The translations under genes were made by a program, and so were the position numbers. Shown here one piece after another: positions 37,551-47,483 of a DNA stretch of 64,000 nucleotides (positions are counted from its first letter, which is position 1; each line of letters opens with the position of its first letter). Origin of the DNA: Plantago elongata (lineage: Eukaryota; Streptophyta; Magnoliopsida; Lamiales; Plantaginaceae); NCBI GenBank assembly GCA_036897095.1, contig JAYMSP010000167.1, forward strand, positions 1 through 64,000. The letters run 5' to 3'. Below the pieces are notes generated by a model, which made no database searches, had not been told where the DNA came from, and saw only the letters and a list, made by a program, of their open reading frames with translations.

Positions 37551-38232
37551 CGACTAGTTTTTTGTTCAAAATCAGTGAAATGATACTTCAAATCCTTTCG
37601 GTGGTCACAAGTGTTGTTTTCTGCTGTAAATTGTAACAACACAAGACCCGATGCTAAAATCTAAGATGAGCTAAGTTCCTCAGCCTCGGGTATAATTCAA
37701 CGAAGCTGTCGTGGAAGTGTTTCGGAAGATAATAAAGGTACAATAAACCGATTGAATTTTTATTTATCTTTCAAAAGCTGAATATGATTCAAACTCCAGA
37801 CTTAAAAATAGAGCTTCATTGTCATAAGTGGTTGGATATTGAATAGGTATCTTTCGAATAATTTTGATGTATGTATTCTAAACTCAGGGGATAATATATC
37901 ATGGTAGGATCTTTATAAGCTCGTCTAGCGATAGTAAGGGGCATTCCCTCGTTAGTCTTTTTGCAAGCCCTGAACCTCGAGAGCTAGTGAAACTCTTTCC
38001 AACTAAAGTAAACAAGGTGCTCCATACATCTATGACATGAATCTCAATCAAGGCAAAGTCCTCGAATGGGCTAAGGCAACATTTCTACAATCTTGAGGCA
38101 TCATGACAGCTAATGCCCCAGAAGTTGAACCCACATCCGACAAGTGGATTGAGGGCACATCACAATAATTTTTAGGCTATCAAATAAAGACAGAGAATGA
38201 AACTCAAATTTTACATCAAAGGGTATATAATA
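37551..38232. other. Intergenic DNA upstream of the small membrane gene
   Basis: No supported gene. It presumably includes the promoter of the minus-strand gene ending at 37550. 37840-38160 has a mixed-composition tract (CCCTCGTTAGTC, CCTGAACCTCGAGAGC) that may be transposon-derived, with no recognisable ends. Confidence 0.3.
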
Positions 38233-38423
38233 CTTCTTCCGTTCGTTTCAGAATAAATGTTCATTTGGTTTTAAGCACGTAATTTAATATGCAGTGTAAA
38301 TGTTAGGAGATAAGTATACATGGATATAAATAAGTTAAAAATGTTGATAAAAATATAAACAAGACATTCTTAGTTGGGTGAATATAAAAGAAATGCATGA
38401 CACTTTTTCTGGGATTGAGGGAG
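38233..38423. mobile_element. Stowaway-type MITE
   Basis: Length is 191 bp with TA on both sides. Ends are CTTCTTCCGTTCGTTTCAG and the inverse of CTGGGATTGAGGGAG. It shares TTTTAAGCACG and AATATGCAGTGTAAA with the 19729-19917 copy, so both belong to one family. Confidence 0.75.
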
Positions 38424-38829
38424 TAAGAGACAACACAGCCTATGTAAAAGCCCTAAATCATGGGGCTAATCAGGGTCCCTGAATATCAAAATATGTGCTT
38501 GCTTCCAAAGTTTACAAGTTTCTACCAGCAGAGATGAAGGAAGGCAGTGAGTCCGAATACCATCACTGAGCACACAAAGAGCATCAAAATTTAACAATTA
38601 TATCCTCAGGCTATACCTTGCCAATATGTAATTCTTGTCTACAAATAACACCAAGTATGATATACTTATGACCAAAGACATAGTAATCTATGGCTTCCAA
38701 ATACATCAACATCAGCAGGTAAATTTGATTATAGTGTAAACCAACAGTTGGTAACTGAAACATAATTAATATTGTGTCCATTGACAACTAAGAATCTAGT
38801 ATCAATGCAGACTGAAAGGAACCATCTGT

Positions 38830-41800
38830 TTATTTGCGAGCTTCCACCTTCTTCTGTTCTTTTGCAGCCTTCTCCTCTTCACGTTTCTTGGCAGCATCTG
38901 CTCTTTGTTGTCTTATAAGAGCCAAACGCTCTGTAAATTCGATACAAATACAGTAATTAATTAAATTGTGCCAATCAAATCATATAAAATATAGGTGTTT
39001 AGAAGTGCAAAAAGGTTTCAAGGTAGAAGGTAGACAAGAGCATTCATACATTCTTTGGGCCATTTGGGTCCAATATACACCAAAAAAGTAAATGCCAGAG
39101 GTTATAATTATATATAATTAATTATAAGTTGTAAACATACCTAGATCTTTCTTTGCCTGATCAGTCTTTCCTTGTTCCTGCAGCCTCATGTACCTCTCAT
39201 GTGCTTGATGTTTCTCAATCTCCTCTCTTAAAAACAGAGGCAGAAGAAAGACGAAAAAACAGCACTAATTGTGAGTTATGTAATTGTGTTAAAAAATAAA
39301 AAAATAAAAGCATGGCATTAAGCATTCCCCAAGGTTTTACCACGCATGCATTACAACAGACATATACTATCCTCCTTGAATAAAAATATCACCTAATAGC
39401 TGTTACTTTCTTCCACATTCCAAGACTACAGCACCCGTTTCAGCTTAACTCACTTACAGATCAATCTACTCAGAGATCCCAGTCTACTTCTCGACTATAA
39501 ACTAAAGCATCAGTTAGCATAATCTCCCAAGGTAAGGTCTCAATTCTGCAAATTTTCTATATACCGTGGACTACATTGTGTCTGATGTGAGTGACATAAT
39601 TAAGACAATTAAAACGGAAATAAGGGTACGGCAGTATCACTACATGAATGAATTTCATTTTGTTTCGTGAAGTCAAAATTGCAGTGCCTATGTTCATTGT
39701 AAAAGAATACAATTACTATGAAAGAATAATTTGTCAGTCGACCATCACAAGTAATCTAAATGATTATTAAATAAAGAACAATACAAACCTTTCACGTCTT
39801 GAAAGCTCAGTTGTTTTCTCTAGCTGGAAATATCAAAGCAACAACACTCAGTTGGGATCTGATGAAAGTAAAAGCTATTCAACAAACATATAATATCATT
39901 GTAACTTACATCAACATCACGTGCTTTCAAAGTCTTTGGCCTCACCAAATTGGGATTTTCAATCTGAATTACACCCTGAGTCCCTTTCCCTTTCTGCCAG
40001 ACCACAATAGCGAGAATAATAAATACTCAATTAATTGAACATTTAGTGCCTTGAGGGCAAGAATGAATTTAATACAAAACACTGACCTCAACTTCTTCCT
40101 CGGATTCCTCTTCAGACTCTACATCAGACCTCTGTTCTTCTTCCTCGGCCACTTCCTGGTAATACGGAAGGAAAACAAAATTAACATAGTGTGGAGTGCT
40201 CTAGGAACCAAGATCCTACTTGTAGCTGTAAGACACTAACAAAAATATATGAAAGTATACTAACAAAGGCCCTATATGCCAACCTTTGAACAATAATTAT
40301 TCGAACTATTCAGATAAAAACATATATGTATTAAGAAAGATCAAGAAATATACTTTAATAACAATTTATAATTTTCCTAAAAAAATTACCAACATAGTTT
40401 AAGAGTAATTTGTTGTCAAAGTTCGGCATGCAAAAACGTATGGTATCTTCTCAATTAGAAGAGAGCAATCAATTGTTTGCATATAAATAGGAAAAAGGAA
40501 AACGAAGGGTCTACAAGCAGATTCCTGATGTTCAAGCACATACAGCATCTACACATTCACCTAAAAGCACCTCACCATCAGAAATATCCCCCTAGGAGAA
40601 AAATTAACCATTGTGTCAGAAACTTAGAAATACAAGCGAATAAGTGTGCTGGGTCTAAAATGGCTCGGATAATATCATGTTTCAATTACTTAAAATTTTA
40701 AGAGACTCCAGGACTTAATGAGATGTAGGGTTTCAGAGTTTCAAGACACGCTGGGAACAAACCAATCAAACAAATAGGATCTGTTTAAACTGCAAAAAGG
40801 TCAAAACAAGTCCAATGAAAGCTATAGAAGAAATGTCCAAAAGGAGAATATCGGAATATACATGCGACATAGTACTGCCATAAAATTTCATACAAGTGTC
40901 AGAAACAAGTAAGTACCCTTTTGAATGTGCGTGGCCTTGCAGCAGAAGTACCTGACACTGAATTTCAAATAAAAAGAAGAAGATTAGATTGCAAATAACA
41001 GAGATTTCCAACACACACACACACACATATATATACAATGAAAACTACATACGGTCATATCGTCGGGACCCCAAAAAAAATTCATATAGAGAGTTTATTC
41101 CTAACTAGAGGTTTTTACTAAAAATATATTTTTCATATTAATATAATGTGCATAACTTAAATAGTATAATTATTGGATAAAATTACTATATACTAAGGCC
41201 ATGTTTACCACTAACTTTTCAGTTAGCTTTTGTTTTTTTGATAAAAAGCTCGTTATATGAACACATAGCATTTTGAACAAGCTAGCTGGTTTGATAAGCT
41301 AATCAAGTTAGGATCTGTTTACCACTAACTTTCAGCTCCATGAACTTTTTTCAATAAAAAGCTTGTTACGTGAACGCACAACTTTTCAACGCACAAGCTA
41401 GCTGAAAAGCTAGCTTGTTTGAGAAGCTAAACAAGTTAGTTTGTTGGAAAAAAAATCTAACTAACCCGCTACCAGCTAATTATTCAACTAGTTTTGCTAA
41501 GCAGAGCCTTAGTTTGTTGAAAAAAAACTACCTTTTCAGCTATCAGCTAGTTTTGCTAAACATAGCCTAACTTGACAAGCTAGAGATATTTTTTGTCCAA
41601 CAAGAAGGTTCATATATAACTGACACAGAAGCTAATATATAGGCTTGCCCCTCAAATATTCAAATTTTTATCACAAACATCTTTAGATAAATATTTTACA
41701 TCTTAAATTTCATAATGAAAATCATGGCTATAGATAAATTATTGAATATTATGTCATTCATTACTATTGGGAGGCATAATTACTTAAGGCGGGATCGGAG

Positions 41801-42096
41801 AAAGTAATGGAATATGATTATTTGGAGTTTATTCTTATTTATAACTGGTACCAAGTTGGGACCGTAATTTTTAATGACTATAGAGAGTTTATCCCTTTAT
41901 AGAGTATTCCTTTATGGAGTTTAGACTGTCTAAACTATCCATCATCAACCACTGGCCACACCCACCATACTCAAGTATTTACACTCCATCCGCCTTCCCC
42001 TAGACGGAGTAGTCCAAAAACTCCAAATATTAATAATATATTGTAACAAGTCTCAAGAGAACATATGGTGATTCATATATAAGGGAGAGAATATAT

Positions 42097-42138
<42 letters not shown>

Positions 42139-43787
42139 CAACAAATATCAACCAATCTATTTATATTTGTACCAAAACGAATATAACCTTTCATTTCTTG
42201 GCAAATAACCCATGTATACTATTAATTGACACACTACATACACTCTTTGTCCTACAAAAATATCAATCTATCTATTTATATTTGTCCCACAATGAATGTC
42301 ACCTTTCCTTTCTTGGTAAATAACACATGTGCAAAATCAAGTGTAACATTTGTTATAGGACAGGGAGTCCACATAGACAATGCTTACGGATAAGAAAAAC
42401 AAGTAACTGATCAGAGGACTCGAGGGCAGTTCTCCTTTCCTTTCTTGGCAAATAACACATGTGCAAAATCAAGTGTGACATTTGTTATAGGGCAGGGGGT
42501 CCACAAAGACAATGCTTACAGATAAGAAAAACAAGTAACTGATCAGAGGACAAGAGATCAGAGAACTAGAGGGCAGTTCATTTGTAAGGATGAACATAAC
42601 AATAGAAAGCAGTTGCCGAGAAGGTGAAATAATAGTATCATTGTCTAGTAATTTAAGTTAAATATGGCTTTGTTTAGCACTAGCTTTTCAACTCCAGCAG
42701 CTTCTTTGAGTTAGCTTTTTAAAGCAGATAAGATCACTCTTATCTTTTCACTCCACAAATGTCCCTAACCTAAAAATAAATAAAATAGAATAAAACGAAT
42801 TGTTATTACATTTGTATCTTTTTAATTCATCCGCCTCTCTTTAAAATGCAAACATATATACTATACATCAATTACTGATTATTTTGTTATTAAGTTATAA
42901 TGGTCACGAAATATTTCTTTTAACTTCTGATAATTTTTTATACCAGCAAGCTTATCAACTAATTTGCTAAACACCTACACTTATCAGAATCAACTACCTT
43001 ATCAGCTTTCCAGCTAATAGCTAGCTTTTCAGTTAGTTTTGCCAAATAGAGCCTATACATCCCACAAGTAAATCGAGCATTCAACCAAATAAGTTCCATT
43101 GATCATCTCATGCAACAAATGTCATAGATCATCATATTTCGATTTCTAACATTGCATTGCATATGTACCAAATAAGAAAACATATACTCCAATATAAACA
43201 ATTTCAGTGGCAATATATATAAATCCAATTTTGCCAAGCAAGTATTTCTATTAACTACTACATGTTTCCTTCTGCAGATTCCATTCACAACAATATATCT
43301 ACTGCACTCATGGATTCATAATTTCAGAACTCAGGAACCGACCTCATGTACAATTAAACATGTTCTGGGGCAGCTAGTATCCTATTTGTTTTGAATTAAC
43401 ACAATTCTATATCCCAGTAACACAGCTACATAATGCAGAATCCGTAACAAAGGAAAAATCTAATCGCATACCTCAAAATGAATTCTCTAGAATTTATCAG
43501 CAGATTATAAAGGTAATTTGAGATCCATATACTCCAGCAGCTCAATTTCACGATAAACAAATCGCAAGTTCGCAACAATCAAGCAAAGTCATATGAATCG
43601 GAAACACATATAAATCTACTGTAAACCTCTAACACCTCTCATCAACACCAAACAGATTGAAATTAATCGATCGAAATTTAATGGAAAAGAGAGTAAATTT
43701 TGAGGAATCGAAGAACTTACTCATCTCTTCGGGAGTAGAAAACTGGCGGCGGCCAGTAGGCTTGCCCTTGAACTTTCCTCTACCCAT
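38830..43787 (-). CDS. 28 kDa heat/acid-stable phosphoprotein (PP28/PDAP1 family)
   Basis: Plant member of the casein-kinase-substrate PP28 family, a small, highly charged, largely disordered protein of unclear role. Exons in transcript order: 43787-43721, 40957-40917, 40155-40087, 39993-39910, 39823-39789, 39226-39141, 38930-38830, with phases that close to 160 aa. Sequence runs MGRGKFKGKPTGRRQFSTPE (family N-terminus), GTSAARPRTFKR, an acidic Glu/Ser tract (EEEEQRSDVESEEESEEE), the conserved IENPNLVRPKTLKARDVD block, LEKTTELSRRERE, then a long charged helix (HERYMRLQEQGKTDQAKKDL) ending EQKKVEARK. All splice sites are GT-AG. Intron 1 (40958-43720, about 2.8 kb) is much larger than the rest and is filled with MITE-like repeats and tandem duplications. 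Acidic-tract serines fit casein kinase 2 sites. Confidence 0.94.
41202..41572. mobile_element. hAT-type MITEs (overlapping copies) in PP28 intron 1
   Basis: GGCCATGTTTACCACTAAC at the left and TTTGCTAAGCAGAGCC (to about 41509) and TTTGCTAAACATAGCC (to about 41572) at the right are imperfect inverted ends. A second internal start, GGATCTGTTTACCACTAAC near 41311, suggests two copies nested or joined. The interior is rich in AGCTAGCTGAAAAGCTAGCT-type palindromes. No clear 8-bp duplication was found. Confidence 0.55.
42101..42135. repeat. (CT)n microsatellite in PP28 intron 1
   Basis: An uninterrupted run of about 17 CT dinucleotides. Confidence 0.9.
42136..42590. repeat. Successive tandem duplications in PP28 intron 1
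   Basis: The TTTCTTGGCAAATAAC phrase occurs three times (about 42196, 42310, 42442). The first two belong to a ~112-bp duplication that includes CTATTTATATTTGT. The last two belong to a better-preserved 132-bp duplication containing CACATGTGCAAAATCAAGTG and GATAAGAAAAACAAGTAACT. The different degrees of divergence imply two separate duplication events. Confidence 0.75.
42666..43054. mobile_element. hAT-type MITE in PP28 intron 1
   Basis: Ends GGCTTTGTTTAGCACTAGC and, inverted, GGCTCTATTTGGCAAAACTA. The subterminal GCTAGCTTTTCA motif occurs in both orientations. Same family as 41202-41572. Target duplication not resolved. Confidence 0.55.
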
Positions 43788-44247
43788 GTCGCAGGTCTTT
43801 TGGTACTGACCTCGCTTCTTCGATGCGTAATATATACGAACGAAAGTGACGATTCGGAATGGAGTAGAGAGATATTATTAAGATGTGAATCGGGTTCCCC
43901 TTTTCCTCCTTTTCTACTTCGTTTTTAAACCCTAGAGATAAGACTATATAGAGGGGTCCCAAACTGAATATATTTGCAAACAACGATCGGTAGGTATCAA
44001 TGTCATAAAAACTAACTCTAATACAACGGTACAAATTTCAATACGAACAAGTCACCTAGTTATATTGAATGATGAACATATCTATGTTGATTTGATTTTA
44101 TTTTGTATTACCTGCCAAATTCATTTTCGATTTATTCAAAAAAGTTAAAAATAAAACATAATCATCAAATTAAAAAAATTGTCAAATCAAGTATTAATTG
44201 TCTATTAATATGATAAATCAATAAAGTTTGCCCCGAATAAAATATTT
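43788..44247. other. Upstream region of the PP28 gene
   Basis: No supported gene. It contains the PP28 promoter on the minus strand, a CCTTTTCCTCCTTTTCTACTT pyrimidine stretch and AT-rich flank. The minus-strand frame 43780-44034 overlaps the PP28 start and is not family-like. Confidence 0.35.
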
Positions 44248-44327
44248 CAGTTCAGTTAGTAAAACGTTTCACCTCCAACTAATACAACGGGATGTTCGAG
44301 TCACCCTTTAGCCGGTTTAAAAAAATT
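44248..44327 (+). mobile_element. tRNA-derived SINE copy
   Basis: It reads TTCAGTTAGTAAAACG (A-box side), TTTCACCTCCAACTAATAC, the B-box-like GATGTTCGAGTC, ACCCTTTAGCCGG, then an A-run. This matches the 50441 copy and the 7808 and 27640 fragments. The first bases of the tRNA 5' end look diverged. Confidence 0.65.
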
Positions 44328-44329
44328 GT

Positions 44330-44780
44330 TTCGAGCATAATTTGTCACTGGCATAGAGTTAAGTGTTAATGTCAAACTATGCTCGTGACAAATTTTGTTA
44401 GTGGCTAACTTTGTCCGTGAAAAATTATGCCAGAGCAAACTTTGTTAATTATCGTATTGATAGACTCAATTTGGTGATTTTTCTTTTTGTCTGGCAAATT
44501 ATGTTTTATTTTAAATTTTCAATTGGCAATTTTGTTACAAAGAATGTACTACGCCACGTTACCAAAAGGAAACCATCCTTCATGACGGACCTACCACTTT
44601 TTTTTTTCAAAAAAGACGAAAATAATATTGCCCATAGTAAATTATACACGGGACAAACTTTGCTCATAGCAACCTATGTCGATGGTAAACTTTGTCGATT
44701 GCAAATTATGCCTGGGACAAACTATGCCGGTGTCATACATATGTACAAGAAAATTTTCATTCATTTATCATATTGATAGA
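44330..44780. repeat. Degenerate tandem of CAAACTTTG / AAATTATGCC phrases
   Basis: Many imperfect copies of AAACTTTGTC / AAATTATGCC / GGGACAAACT lie 20-35 bases apart in two groups, 44330-44450 and 44620-44740, separated by about 170 bases of other sequence. The open frame at 44411-44776 follows the repeat. No defined ends. Confidence 0.55.
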
Positions 44781-45252
44781 CTTGACTTGGTAATTTTTTC
44801 TTAACTTTTTTACTTGACGAATAATGTTTTACTTTTATTTTTTAATTTGGTGATTTTGTTGATTTCCAACACGTAACATGTTTGGAAAATAAGAAGGGTG
44901 AGTAAAATGTAATACACCTAAATTAGACTACATAAAGGTCACTTTGGTGATTAAGTGGTAAATAAGGGTACATTAATAAGTTCAATATTTATTGTTGTCT
45001 AAAAGTAAAAATGTGGGTCAGTAACTATTGGTTAAAAAGTACGTGCCAAAGTCTTGAAGAGGATAAGATTTTCCTGAAAAATAGAAAAATTATAGTTTAT
45101 TGTTGTTTTTTTGCGATTTTTGGATTTTTACGATCTGCTCGACTGAGTATCTTAAAAAACTGCTAAATACACATTTTTCGTTATATTTTTAATAAATTAT
45201 GTTATGGTTCCATTGAAAGTTTTAATTACAGTTTTTAATGTATATTGTTAAT
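44781..45252. other. AT-rich intergenic DNA
   Basis: No gene. From about 45190 the sequence carries GTTTTAA / GTTATGGTTCC phrases that relate, in inverse, to the array at 45890-46560. Confidence 0.3.
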
Positions 45253-45533
45253 GTTTTAAGCAGTGGCGGATGTAGGGGGGTCAAGCTGGGTCAACTGACC
45301 CCTTTGAAATCTATAATTGTTATATACTAGTAGTGATATTTACTTTATAAATGATTGTCCAACTGGTTAAGATGTTTATTTTTTAATGATATGTCACAAG
45401 TTTGATTTCCATCTTCCTCATTTTTACTTTATTTTTATTATATATTTGTTTTTCCCCTCTTCTCTTTGACCTTTTTGGAAATTTTTTTCCGACCCCCCTA
45501 AAATTTCGCTCTGAATTCGCCACTGGTTTTAAG
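45253..45533 (+). mobile_element. Short hAT-like element with tRNA-like module
   Basis: The element is 45261-45525 (265 bp), bounded by the exact 8-bp duplication GTTTTAAG (45253-45260, 45526-45533). Ends are CAGTGGCGGATG and, inverted, CAGTGGCGAATTC. The interior has GACCCCTTTG near the left, TAGTGATATTTA, then a tRNA-like stretch with A-box-like GTCCAACTGGTTAAGATG (45357-45374) and B-box-like AAGTTTGATTTCC (45398-45410), a T-rich region and CCCCCCTAAAATTTCGCT near the right end. This is the same layout as 31311-32025. Confidence 0.85.
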
Positions 45534-46860
45534 AGATGGCGTTATAGTTTTAATGCGTCAGTTGTTTCAATCATAATTTTAACCTTTTTTGTTACTTTTT
45601 AAGAGAGGTGTGGTGGTTTTAATGAGCTACATAATAGTTCTAAGATAAAAAAAATTTATAGTTTTAAGTGACAATCTAATATCATTATACCAATATTAAA
45701 CAAGTCTAAGTTTCAGAAATATTATTAAAACACCATAAAACAAACTTACATAAGCTGCTTGAAATATCGAAACATTCGCTCAACTAACGATTTTAAAACA
45801 TCTATTTTCATAGGGATTCTTTTTACAATAAGACTTTCATTTTTCGATTAAACTTGACGTGAACTTCAGCTTCCTGCCTTTTGTTGTATGAACTTGTTGC
45901 TTCAATACTTCAATGACACTTTTGAAAGAACCATCATCAACTCGATGTCATCAACACCTGCTTAAAACATTAATTGACAAAGTTAAAACCATAACAACTG
46001 TCATTAAAACTATTACATTTGTACTTAAATAAAAAAAAAAAAAAAGAACATGCAAAACAAGCTAAACATATTATTACAATCATATCATAGCATCTTAAAA
46101 TTATAACAAAGTATGAAAATGCAAAACATGCTAAAAACAGTAATATTTATGCTTAAAACCTTAGTGGTACCTTGTAAAACTATAACAATTGCTCTATGAG
46201 TATTTCGAAATAATCAAATCATAGATATTTCATTAGAAAATAAAAAACTAATGTTAGTGCTTAAAACTATAATAATAGATATTAAAACAATAACATATGC
46301 GCTAAAAATTATAGCACGCAATATTCAACTGTATTTATGCCTCTTAAAACCAAAACATGCAACAAAAGTATAAGAACAACAACATTGATACTTAAAACTA
46401 TAACAATGGCTCTTAGAATTATAACAAGCAGAACATGCAACACGTGTTAAAATGCAATAATATGGATGCTTAAAACTATATCAATTTATCTTAAAACTAT
46501 AACAAAGTAGAAAATACAACAAAAGTTAAAAATCATAACAATAGTTGTTAAAACAGTAAGGTTCGTGCGAATTTGCTGAACATATTTTCGTGACTAATTC
46601 CAGATCTGACGAGCTAGCTTCTTTTTGAATGTGTGAATTTGAACATTCTAACAACTAGATCTGAAAAATTTAAACATCGAATCATGAAAACTAAATCGAA
46701 AATCATAAAACACACACACACAAAACTCACAAAAACGAAGAGGTTTTTACCGGATTCATGTCGATGGAAGTTTGGAAGGTGGAATCCGGTGAAAACGTGG
46801 TGAAATCCGGTAGAAACGAGATGGAAACAGTGAGAATCCAACTAATTTAGGTAGATGGTG
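45534..46860. repeat. Degenerate AAAACTATAACAA array and flanks
   Basis: From about 45960 to 46560 the phrase TTAAAACTATAACAA recurs in many imperfect forms at irregular spacing of about 30-60 bases, mixed with ACATGCAAAACA. The inverse form (GTTATAGTTTTAA) occurs at 45540-45560, so the block may be the core of a large inverted structure interrupted by the hAT at 45261. 46560-46860 is a mixed-composition tail (TCCGGTGAAAACG, TCCGGTAGAAACG) without a recognisable gene. Confidence 0.5.
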
Positions 46861-47483
46861 AGAGAGAGAACCGAAAAAAATACATTTTAGTGTGTTTTTT
46901 CTTTTTTCTGAAATTTGAATTGTTGTTGAGGTTATTTATCGACATCCAATCCGATTTTTCCCCCTACAAAACACATTTTAGTTTGATTCTTTTAGATAGT
47001 TTTCTAATTAAAAACTGAACTTACCATTATATAAGAAAGTCTTCATCTTTACTCTACTCACTGATATTTAATTTGTAATTGTTGAAGTCAGACAAAAATT
47101 CAATACTATTTTCAACAGATGTAAAGTGTAAATGAACGCCTTTCAAGCAAAGTGCCCAGGTGAAATCAATTGAGGTTGTTTTGCTGATTTCTGTGTAGAT
47201 TAAATTGTTGAGTCATGAGTGCTGTAATAAACTACAAACTGAAGTATTGAACTTTTATTTTTTATTTTTTTTTGACTGAAGTATTGAACTTGTTCCAAAC
47301 GAATAGCATCATAGTAAGAACTAGAGGCCAACAGGAGCATTCCAAAAGACTTTACACGGAGAATCCTGAAGACAACACTCATTTTCTAACAGCTCATTTT
47401 ATGTTCTCCCAAGTTCTTTTCCATTCTAATAACCACATTTATCATCAGACCAGAGATAATAACCATTTATGTTCAACAAGGGA
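46861..47483. other. 3' flank of the plastid-predicted gene
   Basis: No supported gene; presumably the 3' UTR and downstream region of the minus-strand gene whose stop codon is at 47484. A GACTGAAGTATTGAACTT phrase occurs in near-identical form on both sides of a short T-rich insert (47240-47290). Confidence 0.35.

Noticed and set aside
44411-44776. 121-aa plus-strand frame
   Set aside because: It is produced by the degenerate repeat at 44330-44780 and has no protein family resemblance.
45357-45410. Functional tRNA gene inside the 45261 hAT-like element
   Set aside because: Only A-box and B-box-like parts are seen; no acceptor stem or anticodon stem pairs were found, so it is tRNA-like only.
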